34,220 nt of DNA from Verrucomicrobiota bacterium (GTDB lineage Bacteria; Verrucomicrobiota; Verrucomicrobiia; Chthoniobacterales; SZAS-18), in NCBI GenBank assembly GCA_025353105.1, contig JANXRG010000108.1:1-34220 (forward strand). The letters are read 5' to 3'. The translations under genes were made by a program, and so were the position numbers. Shown in pieces: positions 8,908 through 15,108 of the stretch. The notes beneath the pieces are model-generated. The model searched no databases, had not been told where the DNA came from, and saw nothing but the letters and a program-made list of their open reading frames with translations. Each line of letters begins with the position of its first letter. Position 1 is the stretch's first letter.

Positions 8908-9417
8908 GTGAAAGTCCTCGAAACCGACCGCCTGATTCTCCGACGTCTCACGGTTGAGGATGCCGCGTTCATTTTCGAGCTGCTCAATGATCCCGCGTGG
9001 TTGCGCTACATCGGCGATAAGAACATCAGGAACCTTGATGACGCCGCGGGATATATCCGGGACCGTCCGATGGCGAGCTATGAACAATTCGGCTTTGGGC
9101 TTTATTTGGTCGAGCGGAAGGTCGATGCGACGCCCATCGGCATCTGCGGATTGATCAAGAGAGACACGCTACCGGACGTCGATATCGGCCTGGCTTTTCT
9201 GCCCGCTTTCCGCCGCAACGGCTACGCGTACGAATCGGCCCTGGCCGTGCTCGAACATGGTCGTCGTGATTTTGACCTGAAACGCATTGTCGCGCTGACG
9301 GGGCCGGACAACGACGATTCGATCCGCGTCCTGGAAAAACTCGGGTTTCAACTCGAGCGATTGATCACGATGTCCGACGATGGCTCGCCGACGAAGCTCT
9401 TCGCGCGCGACTTGTGA
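8908..9417 (+). CDS. GNAT-family N-acetyltransferase (RimJ/RimL-like)
   Basis: A 169-residue protein starting at GTG 8908 (MKVLETDRLILRRLTVEDA), a classical N-terminus of RimJ/RimL-type GNAT acetyltransferases. The frame is open to a TTG at 8851, but those extra residues do not fit the family. Conserved elements in order are the LRRLTVEDAAF start, the central strand IGICGLIKRD, the DVDIGLAFLPAFRRNGYAYES segment holding the acetyl-CoA pyrophosphate-binding loop (R-R-N-G-Y-A), and IVALTGPDNDDSIRVLEKLGF. It transfers acetyl from acetyl-CoA to an unknown amine, perhaps a protein N-terminus. It lies eight bases before the methyltransferase gene, so the two may be co-transcribed. Confidence 0.87.
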   Translation: MKVLETDRLILRRLTVEDAAFIFELLNDPAWLRYIGDKNIRNLDDAAGYIRDRPMASYEQFGFGLYLVERKVDATPIGICGLIKRDTLPDVDIGLAFLPAFRRNGYAYESALAVLEHGRRDFDLKRIVALTGPDNDDSIRVLEKLGFQLERLITMSDDGSPTKLFARDL

Positions 9418-9424
9418 CAACCCG

Positions 9425-10204
9425 ATGTCCTTCATCGATTTGTTCTCCGACAAGGCCGCGCTCTACGCGTCGGCGCGGCCGACGTATCCGGAGGCATTGT
9501 TTGATTTCGTGGTCACAAAGGCGCCATCGACAGAACGCGCGTGGGACTGCGCCACGGGCAGCGGCCAGGCGGCGATCGGCCTCGCCCGGAGATTTCGCGA
9601 GGTCAAGGCCACGGACGCGAGTGCCGCCCAAATTGCGAACGCCATCCCCTGCTCCGGCGTGCGGTATTCCGTGCAACCGGCCGAGCGGACCGGGTTCGCG
9701 TCCGCATCCTTCGACGCTGTTTGCGTCGCGCAGGCGTTGCACTGGTTCGATTTGGCGAATTTCTTTGGCGAAGTCTCGCGCGTGCTCAAGGTCGACGGGG
9801 TGTTCGCAGCTTGGGGATACGACTGGCTGAGCGTCGATCCGGCCTTCGACGAGGAATTTCAAAGGTCGGTGCTCGACGTGGTCGCGTCGCGGTGGGCACC
9901 GCAGAACGCCCAGCTCTGGAACGGATATCGCGACGTCGCGCTGCCGTTCGAGCGGATCAAACCGCCGGCCGTGCCAATGCAAATGACCTGGACCTTCCCG
10001 CAGTTGCTGGCCTACGTGCACACCTGGTCCGCGGTCCGGCAATGTCTGGCGGAGAGCGGAGGTGATTTCTTCGACCGCGCGGAGGCCCGGCTCGAGCCTC
10101 GGTGGGGAGACCCTTCGGCGCGCCGCACCGTGACGTTTCGTTTGCACGTCATTGCGGGACGTAAGTCCGGCGATAGACTGGCGACACATGCGGACCCTGA
10201 TTGA
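9425..10204 (+). CDS. class I SAM-dependent methyltransferase
   Basis: A 259-residue protein starting at ATG 9425 (MSFIDLFSDKAALYASARP). The SAM-binding motif I is AWDCATGSGQAAIGLA near residues 39-55, followed by the acidic loop KATDAS. The post-I region DAVCVAQALHWFDLANFFGEVSRVLK fits the class I Rossmann fold of the methyltransferase-11 type, similar in outline to trans-aconitate and Crg1-like enzymes. The methyl acceptor is unknown. No signal peptide, so cytoplasmic. The 3' end overlaps the start of the cyclase gene by 17 bases. Confidence 0.88.
   Translation: MSFIDLFSDKAALYASARPTYPEALFDFVVTKAPSTERAWDCATGSGQAAIGLARRFREVKATDASAAQIANAIPCSGVRYSVQPAERTGFASASFDAVCVAQALHWFDLANFFGEVSRVLKVDGVFAAWGYDWLSVDPAFDEEFQRSVLDVVASRWAPQNAQLWNGYRDVALPFERIKPPAVPMQMTWTFPQLLAYVHTWSAVRQCLAESGGDFFDRAEARLEPRWGDPSARRTVTFRLHVIAGRKSGDRLATHADPD
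10152..10179 (+). promoter_or_regulatory. putative promoter for the adenylate cyclase gene
   Basis: TTGCGG (10152-10157) and TAGACT (10174-10179) are separated by 16 bases inside the methyltransferase 3' end. The ATG at 10188 is only eight bases beyond the -10 box, so the transcript may be leaderless. Three of six consensus bases match in each box, so this is tentative. Confidence 0.3.
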
Positions 10205-11018
10205 TTTCTGGAAGCGGGGCTGGCACGGCTTTCGACGACTTCACCTTGCGCTCTACATCCTGTTCGCCCTGATGATGAGTCTGGGTGGGCTGGTGGCGTC
10301 GCTCTTCGAGCAGTACTCGATCGTGGACTTCAAGCGTGGCATCACGGAGATCCGTCGCAGCGCCGGCGCGAAGGCGCGGGGCGAGGTGCTGGCACCGGAG
10401 GCCGAGCGATTGCGCGAGGCCTTCAAGCCCATGGACCGCAGCGATCGCCCCCTGCTGATGACTCCCAAGAGCGGAGCGCAATATGATTTACGCGTCGGGC
10501 AGGGCGCCGGGACGAGCTGGTGGCCCTACTTGGTGATCGTCGTCTGGCTGTGGCCCCTCTATCGGTATTACTTCTCGAGCAAACCGCAGAACGAGCGGCG
10601 CGTGGAGCAGCGCATCGTCGATCTCCCGCTTTTTCTTTTTGCCCTGACGTGGCTGGCGGCGGTGGCCCACTACTTTTCCCGGGTGGGTACGTACCGCGAA
10701 CTCTACGGGGATCCTGATGCCCGGGTGAAGATCACCTTTGCGGCCGGCGCCTTCCTGCTCGGTGCCTTCGCGGGCTATCTGAATCTCGAGCTGACGCAGC
10801 TCTATGTGCGCAAGCGAATCGCCCGCCCGTTCTTCCGCGACCACAATCACACACGGACTCAAGAGCGGATTGCGCGTCGGGCTCACCACGCGGTACGCGC
10901 TGATGATCTTCTCGCTGGCCACCGTCCCGCTCGCCCTGTGCGTCTATATTCCGGCGTTTTTCAATTGGGACCTGCTGGGTTCGCTCCCTGGATCCAAGAA
11001 CGGAACGCTCTTCTTTGA
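10188..11018 (+). CDS. adenylate cyclase, N-terminal membrane half (frameshifted fragment)
   Basis: This frame begins at ATG 10188 (MRTLIDFWKRGWHGF) and encodes four transmembrane segments: LYILFALMMSLGGLVASLF, WWPYLVIVVWLWPLYRYYF, LPLFLFALTWLAAVAHYF and ITFAAGAFLLGAFAGYL. It continues to LYVRKRIARPFFRDHNH near 10850. After that the reading becomes arginine- and alanine-rich and loses membrane character until the stop at 11018, which looks like out-of-frame translation. The next frame resumes two further transmembrane segments, a HAMP domain and the cyclase domain. Joined, the two give a 6TM-HAMP-cyclase of about 574 residues, like the mycobacterial Rv1319c group. The break falls in a CACACAC run at 10848-10854; adding one CA unit would restore one frame. 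It is either a real mutation or a sequencing error. Confidence 0.75.
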   Translation: MRTLIDFWKRGWHGFRRLHLALYILFALMMSLGGLVASLFEQYSIVDFKRGITEIRRSAGAKARGEVLAPEAERLREAFKPMDRSDRPLLMTPKSGAQYDLRVGQGAGTSWWPYLVIVVWLWPLYRYYFSSKPQNERRVEQRIVDLPLFLFALTWLAAVAHYFSRVGTYRELYGDPDARVKITFAAGAFLLGAFAGYLNLELTQLYVRKRIARPFFRDHNHTRTQERIARRAHHAVRADDLLAGHRPARPVRLYSGVFQLGPAGFAPWIQERNALL

Positions 11019-11910
11019 GAACGCGGGCATCATGATTCCGCTGGTCATGACCACGTTTATCGCGGCCTTGATGCTTTGCTTTCACGGGCTCTCCATCCTG
11101 CTCTTCCGCTGGAACCTGCAGGCCCCCGTGGCAAAACTGATCGAGCGCATGCGCGGGGTGGCCGCCGGCGATTTCGAACGCAAGACCTCGGTGCTCGACT
11201 CCGACGAGATCGGCCAGCTGAAGGGCCACTTCAACCTGATGCTCGACGGCCTGCAGGAGCGGGAGAAGATCAAGGACACGTTTGGCCGGTACGTCTCGAT
11301 CGAGATTGCCGAGAAGATCATCAAGAGCGGCAAGGTAAATCTCGCGGGTGAAGAGATCGAGGCGACCGTGCTCTTCTCCGACATCCGGAATTTCACGCCG
11401 CTGAGCGAGACGCTGCCGGCCGCGGAGCTGGTGCGTTTCCTCAACGCGTATTTTTCGCACGTCACGCGGCCGATCATGGACAGCGGCGGCGTGATCAACA
11501 AATTCATGGGCGACGCCCTGATGGCCATCTTCTCGCCGGTCTTCGGACTCGAGGATCACGTTGGAGCCGCGGTGCGGGCGTCGCTCGGCATGCGCGCGGC
11601 GCTCGCTGATTTCAACCGCAACGGCGAGTATCCGCCGGTTCTGGCGGGGGTGGGAATCCACACGGGCCGGCTCGTGGCCGGAAACGTCGGTACCGAGCGC
11701 CGCATGGAATACACCGTCCTCGGCGACACCGTGAATGTGGCCTCCCGCATCGAGAGCCAGACCAAGCAACAGCAGACTGACATCCTGCTCAGCGGTGCCG
11801 TCGTCGCCGCGCTGGACTGCGCTCAATTCGGCGTCGTGCGCTTCGAGACCTGCGGCCCGGTGCTCTTGCGCGGAAAATCCGCGCCGATGGAGCTGTTTCG
11901 AATCGGCTGA
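10804..11910 (+). CDS. class IIIb adenylate cyclase, HAMP plus catalytic half (frameshifted fragment)
   Basis: The genuine coding part of this frame begins near 10855 (GLKSGLRVGLTTRYALM); the ATG at 10804 lies in shadow sequence. It has two transmembrane segments (ALMIFSLATVPLALCVYIP and IMIPLVMTTFIAALMLCF), a HAMP linker (NLQAPVAKLIERMRGVAAGD) and a class III cyclase domain. Metal-binding aspartates lie in VLFSDIRNF and KFMGDA. The purine-specifying pair is Lys in INKFMGD and Thr in YTVLGDTVN; Thr replacing Asp marks class IIIb. Transition-state Asn and Arg are present in VNVASR. All catalytic residues are therefore kept and the product should be cAMP. The SET-domain gene follows by 21 bases. 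Family is firm. Whether an intact protein is made depends on the frameshift. Confidence 0.88.
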   Translation: MCASESPARSSATTITHGLKSGLRVGLTTRYALMIFSLATVPLALCVYIPAFFNWDLLGSLPGSKNGTLFFENAGIMIPLVMTTFIAALMLCFHGLSILLFRWNLQAPVAKLIERMRGVAAGDFERKTSVLDSDEIGQLKGHFNLMLDGLQEREKIKDTFGRYVSIEIAEKIIKSGKVNLAGEEIEATVLFSDIRNFTPLSETLPAAELVRFLNAYFSHVTRPIMDSGGVINKFMGDALMAIFSPVFGLEDHVGAAVRASLGMRAALADFNRNGEYPPVLAGVGIHTGRLVAGNVGTERRMEYTVLGDTVNVASRIESQTKQQQTDILLSGAVVAALDCAQFGVVRFETCGPVLLRGKSAPMELFRIG

Positions 11911-11931
11911 AGGGCCGCCGCCCCGGCATGC

Positions 11932-12354
11932 ATGAGTAAGGAAACCCGCCGCCTGACCGCCGACCCCCGCTTGATCGTGCGCGGCAGCGGAATCCATGGC
12001 CGCGGCATCTTCGCGGCGATCGCCCTGCCCGGCCGGAGAAAGCTGGGAGAGGTCACGGGTAAGCGCGTCCGGCTGCCTGAAGCGCGCCAGGCCGTCGTGC
12101 GACAACCGCGCATTTATCTCGTGGAGTTGACCCGGCGTTACGCGCTGGATTGCTCGACGGGAAATGATTTCCGCCATCTGAACCACAGCTGCCGGCCCAA
12201 CTGCTACCTGCGCGTCTCCCACGGCCGGGTCGAAGTGTACTCCAAGGAGGCGATTGCGGCCGGGAGCGAATTGACGGTCGATTACGGCGCGACGCCGCAT
12301 GAAGGCGGGATGACCTGCCGCTGCGGAGCGGCCCGGTGCAAGGAAGTATTGTAA
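11932..12354 (+). CDS. short SET-domain protein (putative lysine methyltransferase)
   Basis: A 140-residue protein that is almost only a SET domain. The N-terminal strand RGSGIHGRGIFAA matches the SET-I start that contacts SAM. The signature RHLNHSCRPNCYLR contains NHSCxPN. The catalytic-Tyr motif is ELTVDYG, and a post-SET-like zinc cluster CRCGAARCKEVL closes the chain. In eukaryotes such domains methylate protein lysines. Bacterial copies are scattered and their targets mostly unknown. Here it sits between the cyclase and carbonic anhydrase genes. The start at ATG 11932 has another ATG four bases earlier in a different frame and no clear Shine-Dalgarno site. Domain call is strong; substrate unknown. 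Confidence 0.87.
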   Translation: MSKETRRLTADPRLIVRGSGIHGRGIFAAIALPGRRKLGEVTGKRVRLPEARQAVVRQPRIYLVELTRRYALDCSTGNDFRHLNHSCRPNCYLRVSHGRVEVYSKEAIAAGSELTVDYGATPHEGGMTCRCGAARCKEVL

Positions 12355-12438
12355 GGTGGCGCCGCGGCACCAAATTCCGGGCGCGGAAAATGATCGACTT
12401 CGGTTCGCGCTTGATCTGGCCGGCCCGTGTCGCGCACC

Positions 12439-12468
12439 TTGACGAAAAACCACGCTGCAGCATATCGC
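12439..12468 (+). promoter_or_regulatory. putative sigma70 promoter of the carbonic anhydrase gene
   Basis: TTGACG at 12439-12444 matches the -35 consensus at five of six bases. A -10 box follows as CATATC (12461-12466, spacer 16) or TATCGC (12463-12468, spacer 18). The ATG at 12472 is then three to five bases after the -10 box, so transcription would begin at or very near the start codon. Confidence 0.45.
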
Positions 12469-12471
12469 GCT

Positions 12472-13116
12472 ATGGGACACCTCGGACATCTTTTGAATCA
12501 CAATCGGGCTTGGGCCGACTCCATTCGGCGCCAGAACCCGGATTTCTTTGCCGAACTTTCGCAGCAGCAGTCACCCACGTACCTATGGATTGGCTGTTCG
12601 GACAGCCGCGTGCCCGCGAACCAGATTGTCGGACTCCCGCCGGGTGAATTATTTGTTCACCGCAACATCGCGAATCTCGTCGTGCACACAGACCTCAATT
12701 GCCTTTCGGTCATGCAGTTCGCCGTCGATGTGCTGAAGGTGCGTGACATCATCGTGTGCGGCCATTACGGCTGCAGCGGCGTGACAGCCGCGCTGCGCCG
12801 GGAGCGACTAGGATTGAGCGACAACTGGCTGCGCCACGTCCAGGATGTGCGCGAGAAGCACGACGCGCGACTCGGGAAATTGCCGGAAGACGGGGCCGGC
12901 TGCGATCGATTGTGCGAGCTCAACGTCGTCGAACAGGTGGTTAACGTCTGCCAGACCACGATCGTGCGCGACGCCTGGGAACGCGGCCAGGAGCTGGCGG
13001 TGCACGGTTGGATTTATGGAATCCAGGACGGCCTCATTCGCGATCTGAGCATGACCGTCGCGAACGTGGTGGACGTTGGCCCGACCTATCGCGCCGCCAT
13101 CGCCGGGTTGGGTTAA
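12472..13116 (+). CDS. can: beta-class carbonic anhydrase
   Basis: A 214-residue enzyme interconverting CO2 and bicarbonate. The start is ATG 12472, not the upstream GTG 12427, because numbering then matches the Escherichia coli enzyme exactly: zinc ligands Cys42, Asp44 (IGCSDSRVP), His98 and Cys101 (GHYGCSG). Trp39 and Arg64, which with a Tyr form the non-catalytic bicarbonate site of type II beta enzymes, are present, and Tyr182 in HGWIYGI is the likely third member. Asp44 can act as the fourth zinc ligand in the closed state, so bicarbonate inhibition and pH control are expected. Cytoplasmic. It lies 117 bases after the SET gene with its own probable promoter. Confidence 0.95.
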   Translation: MGHLGHLLNHNRAWADSIRRQNPDFFAELSQQQSPTYLWIGCSDSRVPANQIVGLPPGELFVHRNIANLVVHTDLNCLSVMQFAVDVLKVRDIIVCGHYGCSGVTAALRRERLGLSDNWLRHVQDVREKHDARLGKLPEDGAGCDRLCELNVVEQVVNVCQTTIVRDAWERGQELAVHGWIYGIQDGLIRDLSMTVANVVDVGPTYRAAIAGLG

Positions 13117-13134
13117 TTCCGGCCTCACTCAGGT

Positions 13135-13149
13135 CGCCCGCTTCGGGCG
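13135..13149 (+). terminator. GC hairpin after the carbonic anhydrase gene
   Basis: CGCCCG (13135-13140) and CGGGCG (13144-13149) form a perfect six-pair stem with a CTT loop, 18 bases after the carbonic anhydrase stop. No U-run follows, so it is at best a weak or Rho-assisted terminator. Confidence 0.35.
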
Positions 13150-13179
13150 CTAAGCAAACCCTGTCGGAGCGAGCTCGGT

Positions 13180-13207
13180 GCCCGAAAAGCAGAGCCCGAA
13201 AAGCAGA
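13180..13207 (+). repeat. perfect tandem duplication, 14 bases x 2
   Basis: The unit GCCCGAAAAGCAGA occurs twice head to tail (13180-13193 and 13194-13207), directly followed by a small palindrome GAGGC-AA-GCCTC at 13206-13217. It lies in the 191-base gene-free interval between the carbonic anhydrase and the secreted-protein gene, where nothing else but a promoter is seen. Confidence 0.8.
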
Positions 13208-13248
13208 GGCAAGCCTCCGCACTCCAAAACGGTCGTGCGATTGCGCAG

Positions 13249-13277
13249 TTGCCACCCCGCAAGGCCTCTGCTACAAC
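13249..13277 (+). promoter_or_regulatory. putative sigma70 promoter for the secreted-protein/gspG unit
   Basis: TTGCCA (13249-13254, five of six consensus bases) and TACAAC (13272-13277, four of six) are separated by exactly 17 bases. Transcription would start near 13284, about 24 bases before the proposed TTG start of the next gene, and would run through gspG to the hairpin at 14825. Confidence 0.5.
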
Positions 13278-13307
13278 ACGGTCGATTCGAGTTCGTCTTT
13301 TCCCCTC

Positions 13308-14372
13308 TTGAAGCGCTGTCCGCACTTTTTGTTTTTCGCGTTGGCCAGCATCGTCACGATGCTCTCCCCGCGTGCCGTCTCCGCGCAGGATCTCCGGGAG
13401 CACGCCCTCCCCTTCTCGGCCTGGCTCGATCTCCGACCCACCACCACCGACGCGGCGCCCCAGGCGGTCCCCGGCTGGATTGAGTCGATGGAATTTACCG
13501 GACCCGAGGATCTCGGGGTCGACCCGCGGGCGGATGACGGTCCGCGCTCGATTCACCGCATCCGTCTGCACGCGCCGCCCGGGGCCGAGGCATTGTTAAT
13601 CCGGCTCTACTTCGAGGACCTGCCGGGCTCGGGACCGATTGTCACGGCGTGGGATGAATTGGGTCGGCGTCGGTGGTCCTCGCGACGTTTGGGCGACGGC
13701 CTCGCGCTCTCGAACGCAAAATCCATTTCGGTTCCAGCGAGCGGACTTGATTACGTGGAGATCGAAGTGCCGGGAGATGGCTCGCTTCTGCGCAGCGCGT
13801 ATCTGAACTGGCTGGGTCGCGAGCAGGTGCTCTCTCCGATCGACGACAACTCCCGCCGGGCGGTGGCGGAACCCTTCCGGCCGGCGGCGCCCCCCAGCCC
13901 GTCCGCACAGACCGGAGATTTGTATCTGCATGGCGTGGTGCGCGCCTCGCTGACGGACGAAACCCACTGGTTGAACCGTCCGCAGGGCGGGTTCATGGCT
14001 TTTGATTGCCCGCTCGAGAAATCTCCGCTCGTTGCGCTGGTCACCTTCGAGGTGCTGGGACTCGATGCGGAAGTAATTCCGGAATTGATCGTGAACGGTC
14101 GGTCGTTGGGAAGTGTGAGTGTGGCCCTGCCGGATCTGGCCGACCCCGGATACCGCGGGGAATTGAAGGATAATAATCCCTCGATGGGCTTCCGCTACTC
14201 CGGCTGGCTGCGGGCGCAGAAGCTGATCCCCACGCTCCTGCTTGGCACGGGCGGGAATCGTATCGAGCTGCGCCTGCCCGCCACGGCCGGACCGGCGGCC
14301 GTCCGGTCCGTGGAAATCCAATTGAAATACGCCTGGGATAAGTTTGACTACGAGACGGCCCCGACCCGCTGA
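13308..14372 (+). CDS. secreted protein of unknown function, coupled to gspG
   Basis: A protein of about 354 residues. The frame is open far upstream into the carbonic anhydrase gene, but a typical signal peptide begins at TTG 13308: MKRCPHFLFFALASIVTMLSPRAVSAQ, with likely cleavage after AVSA. The mature part looks like two beta-sandwich regions joined by a Pro-rich linker near PFRPAAPPSPSAQ. The first half has LLIRLYFEDLPGSG and YVEIEVPG. The second half has PELIVNGRSLGSVSVALPD and NRIELRLPA. Such strands resemble carbohydrate-binding or adhesion modules, but I do not recognise the family. The stop lies two bases before the gspG start, so the pair is surely co-transcribed, suggesting a role in or export by the type II system. 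Confidence 0.75.
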   Translation: MKRCPHFLFFALASIVTMLSPRAVSAQDLREHALPFSAWLDLRPTTTDAAPQAVPGWIESMEFTGPEDLGVDPRADDGPRSIHRIRLHAPPGAEALLIRLYFEDLPGSGPIVTAWDELGRRRWSSRRLGDGLALSNAKSISVPASGLDYVEIEVPGDGSLLRSAYLNWLGREQVLSPIDDNSRRAVAEPFRPAAPPSPSAQTGDLYLHGVVRASLTDETHWLNRPQGGFMAFDCPLEKSPLVALVTFEVLGLDAEVIPELIVNGRSLGSVSVALPDLADPGYRGELKDNNPSMGFRYSGWLRAQKLIPTLLLGTGGNRIELRLPATAGPAAVRSVEIQLKYAWDKFDYETAPTR

Positions 14373-14374
14373 CC

Positions 14375-14824
14375 ATGAACCAATCGCTTTCCCCGTCCGC
14401 TCGTCTCCCGCTTCGTCGCTCGCGGGGTTTCACGCTGCTGGAGATCATGCTGGTGGTCACGATCATCATGCTGCTACTGGGCGCCGGCGTCTTTTTCCTC
14501 GGGGATCAATTCACGATTGGGCAGCGCGCGCGGGTGCAGGCGGATTTGCAGGGGCTGACGACGAACCTGCGCACGTACCAGATGTTGAACGGATTTTTCC
14601 CGACCGCGCAGCAGGGTCTGCAGGCCCTCGTGACGCCGCCCACCTCCGAGCCAAAGCCGAAGCAATGGGTGCAGCTTTCGACCAAGATTCCGCAGGATCC
14701 GTGGGGGAACGACTACGTCTACATCTGCCCCGGTAAGCACAATCCGAAGACCTTCGACCTGTATTCGAAAGGCGCGGATCGCCTGCCCGATACCGAGGAC
14801 GACATGGGCAACTGGGACAAGTAG
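14375..14824 (+). CDS. gspG: type II secretion major pseudopilin GspG
   Basis: A 149-residue pseudopilin that forms the shaft of the T2SS pseudopilus. The 18-residue leader ends LRRSRG, cleaved before FTLLEIMLVV, with Gly at -1 and Glu at +5 as prepilin peptidase requires. A hydrophobic helix of about 22 residues follows. The C-terminal domain carries GspG hallmarks: LRTYQMLNGFFPTAQQGLQALV, the IPQDPWGNDYVY loop, and the calcium-site region FDLYSKGADRLPDTEDDMGNW. Length matches the family. It is separated from the other T2SS genes by small-protein, ilv and HAD genes and sits two bases after the unknown secreted-protein gene. A probable terminator follows it. Confidence 0.95.
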   Translation: MNQSLSPSARLPLRRSRGFTLLEIMLVVTIIMLLLGAGVFFLGDQFTIGQRARVQADLQGLTTNLRTYQMLNGFFPTAQQGLQALVTPPTSEPKPKQWVQLSTKIPQDPWGNDYVYICPGKHNPKTFDLYSKGADRLPDTEDDMGNWDK

Positions 14825-14847
14825 CGGGCCGTCCGGCCGCCCGTTTT
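14825..14847 (+). terminator. probable intrinsic terminator after gspG
   Basis: CGGGCCG and CGGCC(GC)CCG form a GC-rich hairpin at 14825-14843 with a two-base bulge. TTTT follows at 14844-14847. It begins at the gspG stop codon and would end the secreted-protein/gspG transcript. Confidence 0.5.
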
Positions 14848-14885
14848 GACTGGTAAGACCGCCGGTGCTGGGCTAAGTCTCCTCC

Positions 14886-15074
14886 ATGGGTTTGATCCGA
14901 AAAGCATTTTGGGTGGCCGTGACGCTGGTCTTCACCCTCCTATTTTCCGTCCTCTTCGAGCACGGAACTTTGGACTACGGGAAAAACCTGGAGAAGGAAA
15001 TCAAATCCCTCCGGGACTTCGTCAAGCCTCCTCCGCGCAAGAAGGACACAAGCGATAGCATCCCGCCGAAGTAA
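14886..15074 (+). CDS. small single-pass membrane protein
   Basis: A 62-residue protein starting MGLIRKAFWVAVTLVF. One transmembrane helix spans about residues 7-24, followed by a charged tail (YGKNLEKEIKSLRDFVK) that ends in a Pro/Lys-rich stretch (PPPRKKDTS). No known family is recognised. It lies downstream of gspG but after a probable terminator, and is convergent with ilvC. The coding frame keeps a sensible hydrophobic-then-amphipathic pattern, which argues for a real small gene. Its neighbourhood hints at an envelope role, but that is conjecture. Confidence 0.55.
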   Translation: MGLIRKAFWVAVTLVFTLLFSVLFEHGTLDYGKNLEKEIKSLRDFVKPPPRKKDTSDSIPPK

Positions 15075-15081
15075 ACAAGCT

Positions 15082-15098
15082 GGGGCAAGCCGGGCCCC
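15082..15098. terminator. short hairpin between convergent genes
   Basis: GGGGC (15082-15086) and GCCCC (15094-15098) can pair around a seven-base loop in the 34-base gap between the small membrane-protein gene and the ilvC stop. It could end transcription from either side. No U-run is present. Confidence 0.3.
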
Positions 15099-15108
15099 GC
15101 TCGTTCGT

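Noticed and set aside
12427-12471. GTG 12427 as start of the carbonic anhydrase
   Set aside because: ATG 12472 aligns residue by residue with the known enzyme, and the probable promoter lies between the two starts.
10732-12501. A 589-residue open frame on the minus strand
   Set aside because: It lies antisense to the cyclase, SET and anhydrase genes, is rich in Arg, His and Ala, and has no recognisable domain. Long antisense frames are expected in GC-rich coding DNA.
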